A stretch of DNA of 9,850 nt, taken from assembly GCA_947296835.1 (NCBI GenBank), contig CAMYQS010000032.1, positions 1 to 9,850 on the forward strand. The letters are read 5' to 3'. The stretch's first letter is position 1, and each line of letters starts with the position of its first letter. This DNA comes from an uncultured Atopostipes sp. Its GTDB lineage: Bacteria > Bacillota > Bacilli > Lactobacillales > Carnobacteriaceae_A. Below are positions 1 to 5,674 of the stretch, one piece after another. The position numbers and the translations under genes were made by a program. Under the pieces are notes generated by a model. The model saw only the letters and a list, made by a program, of their open reading frames with translations. It had not been told where the DNA came from and ran no database searches.

Positions 1-2
1 AA

Positions 3-755
3 ACAATGCCTCTAGTGGTCGAGTTCTTCAAACAGTTTGAAGATGAGTTGAAGGCCATCGCAATTGGTTCATTTGGACCAATTGATGTCAAAGAAGACTC
101 AGAGACTTATGGCTATATCACAAGTACCCCTAAGCTGAAATGGCGAAATTATGACTTTCTAGGTCATATCAAGGATCAGTTTCCAAATGTTGAAACAGCC
201 TGGACAACGGATGTAAATGCATCAGCATATGGTGAGTATTCCGTGCGTGAAGGCATCGATACGTTAGTTTACTACACAGTAGGCACGGGAATCGGTGGTG
301 GAAGTGTGAAGCATGGTGAATTTATCCAAGGCATCACACATCCTGAAATGGGACATGTATCTGTAAGAAAACATCCGGATGATCACTTTGAAGGAAATTG
401 CCCAAGTCATGGGGACTGTTTAGAAGGCCTTGCTTGTGGTCCAGCAATCGAGAAACGATTAGGAATCAGTAGTCAAGATATTCCTGCATCAGATCCATAC
501 TGGGATATTCAAGCGTATTACATTGCTCAAAGTGCATATAATGCCACATTATTCCTAGCACCAGAAGTGATTGTTTATGGTGGAGGAGTTATGAAAGTTG
601 AAGGACTATTAGATAAAGTCCGCGAACAATTTGCAAAACTAAACAGTGATTATGTTTCAACGCCAGCGTTAGAACAATATATTGTTGCACCAGAATTAGA
701 AGATACTGCCGCGACAATTGGCTGTTTTTCGATGGCGAAAGCATTAGTAAAATAA
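3..755 (+). CDS. scrK: ROK-family fructokinase, 5'-truncated by window edge
   Basis: ATP-dependent sugar kinase, probably forming fructose 6-phosphate from cytoplasmic fructose. The reading frame is open from the first bases, so the start and the N-terminal phosphate-binding loop (roughly 40 residues) lie outside the window; the ATG at position 6 is internal. Seen in the translation: the GSFGPI strand, the block TTDVNASA with the presumed catalytic Asp, the glycine-rich GTGIGGGSV, and the ROK signature. In that signature HPEMGH is followed by a zinc site of the CPSHGDC type and then LEGLACGPAIEKR. The C-terminal VYGGGVM strand is also present. The YGYITSTPKL segment and the zinc cluster are typical of Gram-positive fructokinases rather than glucokinases. 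A strong terminator follows within 10 bases, so this is the last gene of its transcript. The sugar is inferred from family resemblance; mannose or another hexose is possible. Confidence 0.85.
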   Translation, partial: TMPLVVEFFKQFEDELKAIAIGSFGPIDVKEDSETYGYITSTPKLKWRNYDFLGHIKDQFPNVETAWTTDVNASAYGEYSVREGIDTLVYYTVGTGIGGGSVKHGEFIQGITHPEMGHVSVRKHPDDHFEGNCPSHGDCLEGLACGPAIEKRLGISSQDIPASDPYWDIQAYYIAQSAYNATLFLAPEVIVYGGGVMKVEGLLDKVREQFAKLNSDYVSTPALEQYIVAPELEDTAATIGCFSMAKALVK

Positions 756-764
756 TAAAAAATG

Positions 765-800
765 AACTCTCTTGTCAAATAGATAAGAGAGTTTATTTTT
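765..800 (+). terminator. Rho-independent terminator of the fructokinase gene
   Basis: A 12-bp stem (arms 765-776 and 782-793, one G-U pair) with a 5-base loop is followed by a T-rich tail (TATTTTTATTAT). It starts 9 bases after the stop codon. Confidence 0.9.
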
Positions 801-825
801 ATTATCCGTAATATACATAATTACA

Positions 826-854
826 TTGCCGGCTATCAAAACATATGGTACGAT
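826..854 (+). promoter_or_regulatory. Putative promoter of the 5'-nucleotidase gene
   Basis: TTGCCG (826-831), a 17-base spacer, then TACGAT (849-854) preceded by TG at 846-847, giving an extended -10. Both hexamers match consensus at 4 of 6 positions. Transcription would begin near 861 and leave a leader of about 100 bases. In that leader GGTGAG (872-877) can pair with CTCACC (922-927), so a leader structure is possible but not assigned to any known class. Confidence 0.5.
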
Positions 855-961
855 GTAAGCGCGCTCAGCAGGGTGAGGTCGAGATGGAATAAATAGAGTA
901 TGAAAGGATGATTATTAGCTTCTCACCATGAGTACAAAAAATGGGAAAAAGGGGAACAATA

Positions 962-2992
962 ATGAAAAAAGCAAATCCATGGATTTTATCTTTATTGTCG
1001 TTATCATTAGTAGGAATCACTCCAAATAAAGTTTCGGCACAAGAAATTGAAGAGCCCGCAGAGGACTTTTCACTAACGGTGTTTCATGCAAATGACATGC
1101 ATGCACAGATTGATGATTTCGGGAAAATTTCTCACTTTTTAAATACCGAACGAGCGAAAATTGATCACTCGTTACATTTAAATGCGGGGGATATTTTCAG
1201 TGGAAATCCAGTAGTTGATTTAATGGATGGAATACCAATGATTGAATTACTGAATGATTTAAACGTCGACTTACTAACAATCGGTAACCATGAGTTTGAC
1301 TATGGTCAAACAGTATTCCAAGACCGTCGAAATGATTCGAAATTTGAATGGCTTGCAGCGAACATGGAGATTGTTGATCCGAATGTTCCTATTGCAGATA
1401 TGAAACCTTATGAAATCTTTATTTTTGATGATGTGACAGTCGGAGTCCTTGGAATCACAGAAGCTCCCCCAGCTACAGCACCATCTGGAATTGCAGGTAT
1501 GGAATTCAATCCTTACATACTTACAGCGCAACAATACAGTAGCTTGAGAGACGAAGTAGATATCTTAATCGGTTTAACGCATATTGGGATTGCGGATGAC
1601 CGACGTCTAGCAGAAGCCGTCGATTACTTTGATGTTATTATAGGAGGACACTCACACACTACCATCGAAACACCTGAAGTAGTAAATGGTACACCAATCA
1701 CATCAACAGGAAGTAATGCAAACAATATCGGAATTCTAGATATTACATTAAATAAAGATAGTGGAGAAGTTACTGTAAATGGTAAATTACAACCTGTTTC
1801 AGGATTAACTGAAGTTAACCAAGATGTTCAGGCTAAAATCGACCAGTACAAAGCAGATTCTGATGAATTACTAAATATTGTAATTGGACAAACAGCTAAC
1901 GAATTAAACCGTGATGCTCGTAGAGAAATGGACGCATCAATTGGAAACTTAATTACAGACGCATTAAGAAATTTTGCGGACACTGATATTGCCATCACAA
2001 ACAATGGTGGTATTCGTGCGAGTATCGCAGCAGGTTCAATCACAGCTCGTGATATCTTTACTGTTGACCCGTTCGGTAACGTTGTGTCAATTATTGAAAT
2101 GACAGGTCATGACATCAAAGATGTTATTGAATATTCATATGAGCGTGCGCTTGAGCAGTATGGCCCACAAATTGATTTACAGACTTCTGGTTTACACTAC
2201 AAAATTTTCACAAAACCAGATGGAAGATACTTTGATTCAGAATTATTTATCAATGGTGGTCCAATGGATTTAGATGAAACATATACGATCGCTACAAACA
2301 ACTTCATGGTTGAAGGTGGAGACGGTTATGATTTCTCTAAAGCTAGAATCATCCAAGAAGACCAAGGACAAGTAACAAATGCGCTTATCCAGTACATTGG
2401 TGAAATAACTGAGCGTGATGGAGCAGTAGATTATGAACCGACTGAGGGACGTATCCTTACTGTAGGTCTTGCATGGAATGAAGTTCTATCAGCTGAATTA
2501 ACGACAGATAATATCGCTTTTGATCTAAATGGAGTAGTAGGAGTATTACCAGAAGCAAGTTCACTTATTGCAAACTTAACTGAGTTACCTGAAGATACAG
2601 AAGTTATTTTTGAAAATAGTGATGCGATTGATTTAACTGGTGCTACGACAGAAGACCAAATGTTAGAAATTCTAGTTACTTACCCAGATGGTTCTACAGA
2701 GTTATTAGAAGTTTCTGTAACTGTCGTTCCGGTTGTTGAAACTACTCCAGAAAAACCTACTCCGGAAGAACCGGTAGTTGAAGTACCAGGTGAAGGAGTA
2801 GAGGAAGAAAAACCAACAGTTCCTCCAGTAACAGAAGATAAAGAAACGACTAAAGAGGACGAAAAAGATTTAGACGATCTTCCAGCTACGGGTGAAACAA
2901 ACGACATCCAAACAGTTGGTATGGCTGTATTACTAGCAGGATCAACTCTGTTATTTATCGCAAAAAACAAGAAAAAAGAAGAAGTAAACTAA
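962..2992 (+). CDS. Secreted, LPxTG cell-wall-anchored 5'-nucleotidase
   Basis: Predicted surface enzyme that removes phosphate from extracellular nucleotides (bifunctional UshA/5'-nucleotidase family). The start at 962 is preferred over the in-frame ATG at 941: AAAGGGG (948-954) sits 7 bases upstream, and the product (676 aa) then opens with a normal signal peptide, a hydrophobic core followed by VSA-Q near residue 26. The metallophosphoesterase domain (about 38-245) shows NDMH (D45, H47), GD at 76-77, GNHE around 108-111, H207 and GGHSH ending at 232, the full di-metal ligand set. The C-terminal nucleotidase domain shows NNGGIR (347-352) and GGDGY (452-456), the substrate-binding motifs. 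Residues of about 530-590 resemble a Rib/alpha-like surface module (YPDGSTELLEV). Next come a Pro/Glu/Lys-rich wall-spanning linker, the sortase motif LPATG (640-644), a hydrophobic segment and a lysine-rich tail. It has its own promoter and terminator. Adenosine production and immune modulation are known for homologues but not shown here. Confidence 0.93.
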   Translation: MKKANPWILSLLSLSLVGITPNKVSAQEIEEPAEDFSLTVFHANDMHAQIDDFGKISHFLNTERAKIDHSLHLNAGDIFSGNPVVDLMDGIPMIELLNDLNVDLLTIGNHEFDYGQTVFQDRRNDSKFEWLAANMEIVDPNVPIADMKPYEIFIFDDVTVGVLGITEAPPATAPSGIAGMEFNPYILTAQQYSSLRDEVDILIGLTHIGIADDRRLAEAVDYFDVIIGGHSHTTIETPEVVNGTPITSTGSNANNIGILDITLNKDSGEVTVNGKLQPVSGLTEVNQDVQAKIDQYKADSDELLNIVIGQTANELNRDARREMDASIGNLITDALRNFADTDIAITNNGGIRASIAAGSITARDIFTVDPFGNVVSIIEMTGHDIKDVIEYSYERALEQYGPQIDLQTSGLHYKIFTKPDGRYFDSELFINGGPMDLDETYTIATNNFMVEGGDGYDFSKARIIQEDQGQVTNALIQYIGEITERDGAVDYEPTEGRILTVGLAWNEVLSAELTTDNIAFDLNGVVGVLPEASSLIANLTELPEDTEVIFENSDAIDLTGATTEDQMLEILVTYPDGSTELLEVSVTVVPVVETTPEKPTPEEPVVEVPGEGVEEEKPTVPPVTEDKETTKEDEKDLDDLPATGETNDIQTVGMAVLLAGSTLLFIAKNKKKEEVN

Positions 2993-3007
2993 TATTTTTT
3001 TTATATG

Positions 3008-3038
3008 AAAGCACTCTTTCTAGTAAAGGGTGCTTTTT
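3008..3038 (+). terminator. Rho-independent terminator of the 5'-nucleotidase gene
   Basis: A 12-bp stem (3008-3019 with 3025-3036, one G-U pair) and a 5-base loop, running into a T tract. It lies 16 bases after the stop codon. Confidence 0.9.
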
Positions 3039-3127
3039 CCTATTGCAATTACATTCGACATAGAGTACTATATGCAAAGCAGAACACGAAGTACTTATTC
3101 ATTCTGCTGACTGTACACAATAAATGC

Positions 3128-3139
3128 TGCCAATTGGCA
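3128..3139. other. 12-bp perfect palindrome upstream of the infC promoter
   Basis: TGCCAATTGGCA is a perfect palindrome ending 8 bases before the -35 box of the infC promoter. A further pair (G3126/C3141) extends it to 16 bp with one mismatch. The position suits a regulator site, but no regulator can be named and chance cannot be excluded. Confidence 0.35.
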
Positions 3140-3147
3140 ACTTGTTA

Positions 3148-3176
3148 TTGACAGTCGGGAACACAGATGCTATACT
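3148..3176 (+). promoter_or_regulatory. Strong promoter of infC-rpmI-rplT
   Basis: A perfect TTGACA (3148-3153), a 17-base spacer and TATACT (3171-3176) with TG one base upstream (extended -10). Start of transcription is expected near 3183, giving a leader of about 225 bases before infC. A near-consensus promoter suits a ribosomal-protein operon. Confidence 0.88.
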
Positions 3177-3182
3177 TATTTA

Positions 3183-3374
3183 GCTTAGAAAATAAAGAAG
3201 GGGTCCCGCTCCTCGCCTCGATGGAATTATATCCACGGGCCAATATCTATTATATATATCAACCTGTACATTTAATGCAGAGGGATGCACTTAGACTGTG
3301 CAGACTTATAAATGTTGATATATGATAACAATAGATTAACCGTGGGACTTCAAATGAGAAGTCTCATTTTTTTT
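3183..3374 (+). ncRNA. L20 leader: autoregulatory 5' UTR of infC-rpmI-rplT
   Basis: This structured leader most likely binds ribosomal protein L20 and switches between readthrough and termination, as described for the Firmicutes L20 leader. Helices that can be read off form one long arm. They are CCACGG (3233-3238) with CCGTGG (3340-3345), ATCTAT (3245-3250) with ATAGAT (3331-3336), ATATATCA (3254-3261) with TGATATAT (3316-3323), ACATTTA (3268-3274) with TAAATGT (3309-3315), and an apical TGCAC/GTGCA hairpin (3286-3290, 3298-3302). The basal CCACGG helix uses GGG bases also needed by the terminator stem, so the two folds exclude each other. The family is assigned from position and architecture; the L20-contacting residues were not checked against a model. 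Confidence 0.85.
3344..3374 (+). terminator. Attenuator terminator in the L20 leader
   Basis: GGGACTTC (3344-3351) pairs with GAAGTCTC (3358-3365), one G-U pair, around a 6-base loop, followed by A and eight T. Its 5' arm overlaps CCGTGG (3340-3345), which can pair instead with CCACGG far upstream. This is the expected terminator/antiterminator arrangement. It ends 35 bases before the infC start. Confidence 0.88.
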
Positions 3375-3395
3375 ATTTTCAGAAGCAAATATTTC

Positions 3396-3412
3396 GGAGG
3401 TGAACCCCCATA
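3396..3412 (+). promoter_or_regulatory. Ribosome binding site selecting an AUA start for infC
   Basis: GGAGGTGA (3396-3403) is a near-perfect Shine-Dalgarno sequence. From the last base of GGAGG the in-frame ATA at 3410 is 9 bases away, whereas the first ATG (3422) is 21 bases away and has no closer ribosome binding site. The site therefore decides the start in favour of ATA. Confidence 0.8.
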
Positions 3413-3925
3413 GCAAAAGAAATGATTGTCAATGAACAAATACGTTCGAAGGAAGTACGCTTAATTGGGAAAGACGGAGAACAGGTCGGAGTTGTATCTC
3501 GTGATGAGGCTTTACGCATGGCAGAACAAGTAGAACTAGATTTAGTACTTGTATCACCGAACGCTAAGCCACCGGTAGCACGTATTATCGATTATGGTAA
3601 ATACCGCTATGAGCAACAAAAACGTGAGAAAGAACAACGTAAGAATCAGAAGACACAAAGTGTTAAAGAAATCCGCTTAAGCCCAACAATTGATGATCAC
3701 GACTTTGACACGAAATTGCGTCAAGCTCGAGGATTTATCGAGGACGAAGACAAGGTAAAAGTATCTATCCGATTCCGTGGTCGTGCAATTACGCATAAAG
3801 ACTTAGGTCGTGAAGTGATTGAACGTTTCGCTGAAGGCATGAAAGATATTGCTGACATCCAATCAAGAGCAAAAATGGAAGGTCGTAGCATGTTCATGAT
3901 GCTAGCACCACAAAAAATTAAGTAA
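3410..3925 (+). CDS. infC: Translation initiation factor IF-3
   Basis: Binds the 30S subunit, prevents premature joining of 50S and checks start-codon and initiator-tRNA pairing. The product is 171 aa when started at ATA 3410, giving M-A-K-E-M-I-V-N-E-Q-I-R. This N-terminus matches that of lactic-acid-bacterial IF3, which supports the upstream start over ATG 3422. The N-terminal domain carries NAKPPVARIIDYGKYRYEQQ, the IF3 signature. A charged linker (about residues 70-85) leads to the C-terminal domain with KEIRLSPTID and VKVSIRFRGRAITHK, the 30S-binding part. IF3 discriminates against non-AUG starts, so the rare start implies autoregulation as known for the AUU start of Escherichia coli infC. 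First gene of the infC-rpmI-rplT operon, 44 bases before rpmI. Confidence 0.96.
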   Translation: MAKEMIVNEQIRSKEVRLIGKDGEQVGVVSRDEALRMAEQVELDLVLVSPNAKPPVARIIDYGKYRYEQQKREKEQRKNQKTQSVKEIRLSPTIDDHDFDTKLRQARGFIEDEDKVKVSIRFRGRAITHKDLGREVIERFAEGMKDIADIQSRAKMEGRSMFMMLAPQKIK

Positions 3926-3969
3926 TTCAATTCACTGATATACTAACAATTGTTCAGGAGGTAAACGAC

Positions 3970-4173
3970 ATGGCTAAACAAAAGACACATAAAGGTATGG
4001 CAAAACGTTTTAAAAAGACTGCTTCAGGAAAATTAAAACGTGGACATGCTAAAACAAGTCACTTGGCTGCAAACAAGACTCAGAAGCAAAAACGTAAATT
4101 ACGTAAGTCTGGATTAGTTGCAAAAGGTGACCAAAAACGTATCGAATCTGCAATTGCAACAATGAAAAAATAA
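3970..4173 (+). CDS. rpmI: 50S ribosomal protein L35 (bL35)
   Basis: Small, very basic 67-residue protein of the large ribosomal subunit, normal length for the family. It begins MAKQKTHKGMAKRFKKTASG and contains the conserved GKLKRGHAKTSH block followed by a Lys/Arg-rich stretch. AGGAGG (3956-3961) stands 8 bases before the ATG. It lies between infC and rplT with short gaps and no internal terminator, so it is co-transcribed and shares the L20-controlled leader. Confidence 0.97.
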   Translation: MAKQKTHKGMAKRFKKTASGKLKRGHAKTSHLAANKTQKQKRKLRKSGLVAKGDQKRIESAIATMKK

Positions 4174-4213
4174 TTCAAGAATTTAATTTCAACCAGAAGG
4201 AGATTGACCTAAA

Positions 4214-4573
4214 ATGGCTAGAGTAAAAAGCTCAGTGGCATCTAGACGCCGCCGTAAAAAAACGCTAAAATTAGCAAAAGGTTATTACGGTTCAAAACAT
4301 ACATTATACCGTGTAGCTAAACAACAAGTAATGAAATCACACATGTACGCATATCGTGACCGTAAAACTAAGAAGAGAAACTTCCGTAAATTATGGATTA
4401 CACGTATTAATGCTGCAGCACGCATGAACGGATTAAGCTATTCTAAATTCATGCACGGATTAACATTAGCAAACATCGACTTAAACCGTAAAGTTTTAGC
4501 TGATATTGCTGTAAACGATCCAGCGACTTTTACTGCTTTAACTGAACAAGTTAAACAAGCATTAAATGCATAA
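4214..4573 (+). CDS. rplT: 50S ribosomal protein L20 (bL20)
   Basis: Early-assembly 23S rRNA-binding protein of 119 residues, full length. The N-terminus MARVKSSVASRRRRKKTLKL is the extended basic tail that enters rRNA. The globular part includes RDRKTKKRNFRKLWITRINAAAR and GLSYSKFMHGL, both family hallmarks. AAGGAG (4197-4202) precedes the ATG by 11 bases. As the probable ligand of the leader at 3183-3374 it would repress its own operon when rRNA sites are saturated. Last gene of the operon; a perfect-stem terminator starts 15 bases after the stop. Confidence 0.98.
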   Translation: MARVKSSVASRRRRKKTLKLAKGYYGSKHTLYRVAKQQVMKSHMYAYRDRKTKKRNFRKLWITRINAAARMNGLSYSKFMHGLTLANIDLNRKVLADIAVNDPATFTALTEQVKQALNA

Positions 4574-4588
4574 TGATTAAAAATAAAT

Positions 4589-4646
4589 AGAGTAGAATCA
4601 TGAAGTGCTTTCCTAGGAGAACATTTCATGATTCTACTCTTTTTTG
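4589..4646. terminator. Bidirectional terminator between rplT and the glycosylase gene
   Basis: A perfect 16-bp stem (4589-4604 with 4625-4640) encloses a 20-base loop containing the self-complementary CCTAGG. On the plus strand it ends in TCTTTTTT. On the minus strand the outgoing sequence is ATTTATTTTTAAT, also T-rich. The convergent genes end 15 bases (rplT) and 6 bases (glycosylase) from the stem, so it can serve both. Confidence 0.92.
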
Positions 4647-5231
4647 TTATTTATTTAAGATTTCCTGCACTAACCGTTGTAATTCTGGCACGACAGAATC
4701 TTCAAACCATAGATTTCGTTTACGCCAACCAATGGTGAGTGGTGACGGATGGACAATTGGGAAGTATTCTGGTAGATACTCTTCATAGTGACGAACCGTT
4801 TCCGTTAAATTTTTCTTAGCTGATTTACCAAGATAAAATTTGTGAGCATAAGCACCGATGATAATTTTCATTTCAAGTTCAGGCATCGTTTCTAATACTT
4901 TTGGGTTCCATTTTTGTGCAAATTCTTTACGCGGTGGCAGATCACCATGTTTTGCTTTACCAGGAAAGTAGTAATCCATGGGTACAATTCCAAACAATCC
5001 TGAATTATAAAAGGTTTCTTCATCCACACCTAACCAATTCCGCAACATATCCCCACTAACATCATAAAATGTTTTATTCGACAGTTGTGCTTTTAATCCA
5101 GGAGCCTGACTAGCTATCAAGATTCTAGCTGTTGGTGGAGCCTGAAAGATAGGCTGCCAGCCTTTTGCAGTAAACTCACTATTTTCTGAAGCATTCATAA
5201 TATCTTTTCGTAATTCATTTATATCACGCAT
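4647..5231 (-). CDS. Uracil-DNA-glycosylase-superfamily protein
   Basis: Probable base-excision DNA repair enzyme or relative, 194 aa, of the broad COG1573-like uracil-DNA glycosylase superfamily. The central fold is recognisable: ARILIASQAPG (36-45) corresponds to the GQAPG motif of active-site loop 1, DVSGDMLRNWLGV (57-69) follows, then the IVPMDYYFPGKAKHGDLPPR region. IIIGAYAHKFYLG and HPSPL (161-165) are the C-terminal motif set, and RNLWFE follows as in relatives. The protein contains no cysteine at all, so it cannot hold the [4Fe-4S] cluster of family 4 and 5 enzymes. The Gly of GQAPG is Ser here. The ATG has TCCCTT on the plus strand (AAGGGA) 10 bases upstream. Monocistronic, convergent with rplT. 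Substrate preference is not predictable. Confidence 0.85.
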   Translation of the reverse strand: MRDINELRKDIMNASENSEFTAKGWQPIFQAPPTARILIASQAPGLKAQLSNKTFYDVSGDMLRNWLGVDEETFYNSGLFGIVPMDYYFPGKAKHGDLPPRKEFAQKWNPKVLETMPELEMKIIIGAYAHKFYLGKSAKKNLTETVRHYEEYLPEYFPIVHPSPLTIGWRKRNLWFEDSVVPELQRLVQEILNK

Positions 5232-5264
5232 AACAATCCAATCCCTTCATGTTCTCGCAACTTA

Positions 5265-5293
5265 ATCGTAAGAAATTTTAGTAGTTAATGCAA
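5265..5293 (-). promoter_or_regulatory. Possible promoter of the glycosylase gene
   Basis: On the minus strand TTGCAT (5293-5288), a 17-base spacer, and TACGAT (5270-5265). Matches to consensus are partial (3 of 6 and 4 of 6). It would give a leader of about 25-30 bases before ATG 5231. Confidence 0.35.
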
Positions 5294-5348
5294 ATCTAGG
5301 GCTTGAAGATGGTAATATTGGTGTGCCAATTTTGATTCTTTATTTAAT

Positions 5349-5390
5349 AGACAGAAACTTGTAAGACAATTTTCTGTCTACGTGTATAAT
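5349..5390 (+). promoter_or_regulatory. Promoter overlapped by a 31-bp dyad, facing the 41-bp repeats
   Basis: A perfect -10 TATAAT lies at 5385-5390, with AAGACA (5363-5368; 4 of 6) as a possible -35 at 16 bases. The -35 sits inside a long dyad: AGACAGAAA (5349-5357) mirrors TTTCTGTCT (5371-5379), and inside it TTGT (5359-5362) mirrors ACAA (5366-5369) around a 3-base centre. This is 13 paired positions with one mismatch. No T tract follows on either strand, so an operator is more likely than a terminator. Transcription would start near 5397, at the first repeat. The promoter is inferred from sequence only. Confidence 0.5.
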
Positions 5391-5401
5391 TTCGTTAAAA
5401 A

Positions 5402-5565
5402 TACTACTAAATCAGAATAGTAGTAAATATTAGGGGTGAAATTACTACTATTTTAAAATAGATGTATCGAACAGCATTCTGCTCACTACTATTTCAGAAT
5501 AGTAGTAAATCGGATGACTAAAAATACTACTAAATTGAAATAGTAGTAAATAGCTAAAATAAACG
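5402..5565. repeat. Array of four palindromic repeats, exact 41-bp period
   Basis: Four units begin at 5402, 5443, 5484 and 5525, each exactly 41 bases apart. Each starts with (T/C)ACTACTA. In units 1, 3 and 4 an 8-base centre and the mirror arm TAGTAGTA plus AAT follow, making a repeat of about 27 bases and an unrelated 14-base interval. Unit 2 has a decayed right arm but carries the perfect palindrome CTATTTTAAAATAG (5448-5461). Unit 3 has a 9-bp arm (ACTACTATT/AATAGTAGT) around TCAG. Long exact matches confirm the register. TAAAAATACTACTAAAT recurs at 5396 and 5519 (3 x 41), and TCAGAATAGTAGTAAAT at 5412 and 5494 (2 x 41). The 14-base intervals are too short for ordinary CRISPR spacers and no cas gene is near, so it is not called CRISPR. 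Confidence 0.85.
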
Positions 5566-5576
5566 AAGTGTCCTTG

Positions 5577-5662
5577 ACAATGAGTCGCCTTCGGTAGGAT
5601 TTGAAGTCTGTGCCAGCCTGTCACGAGACTATCCCACCTCAGCTCATTGTAAAGGCAGGCTG
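5577..5662. other. Predicted structured element: nested hairpin with pseudoknot
   Basis: This stretch is richer in G+C than its flanks and pairs with itself at several levels. ACAATGAG (5577-5584) pairs with CTCATTGT (5643-5650), GGTAGGAT (5593-5600) with ATCCCACC (5631-5638, one mismatch), and AGTCT (5605-5609) with AGACT (5626-5630). GTG (5610-5612) then pairs with CAC (5622-5624). The apical loop contains CAGCCTG (5614-5620), the exact complement of CAGGCTG (5656-5662) just outside the hairpin, so a 7-bp pseudoknot is possible. It lies between the 41-bp array and the 3' end of the NERD gene and could be transcribed from either side: as the end of an array transcript (plus) or as the 3' UTR of the NERD mRNA (minus). 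No known RNA class was recognised. Confidence 0.5.
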
Positions 5663-5674
5663 TCGCCACCTAAT

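Noticed and set aside
2680..2970. 96-codon Ser/Thr/Val-rich minus-strand frame
   Set aside because: It is the antisense shadow of the Pro/Glu/Thr-rich linker and anchor of the 5'-nucleotidase.
5322..5334. Small ATTGG/CCAAT hairpin as a terminator
   Set aside because: Only five pairs, no T tract, and no gene ending nearby.
5402..5565. Calling the 41-bp array a CRISPR array
   Set aside because: The intervals are only about 14 bases, unit 2 is degenerate, there are only four units, and no cas gene is visible. It is kept as a repeat array of unknown role.
5574..5600. TTGACA (5574-5579) followed by TAGGAT as a plus-strand promoter
   Set aside because: The spacer is only 15 bases, the -10 is weak, both boxes lie in paired arms of the hairpin, and no plus-strand gene follows.
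5402..5662. Type III toxin-antitoxin locus (ToxIN-like)
   Set aside because: Repeat length and pseudoknot are suggestive, but there is no ToxN-like gene downstream on the plus strand, and the NERD protein is on the opposite strand and of another fold and size.
5448..5669. 73-codon minus-strand reading frame with GTG start
   Set aside because: It runs through the structured element and three of the repeats, has no convincing ribosome binding site and no protein-like composition. It is a by-product of the repeats.
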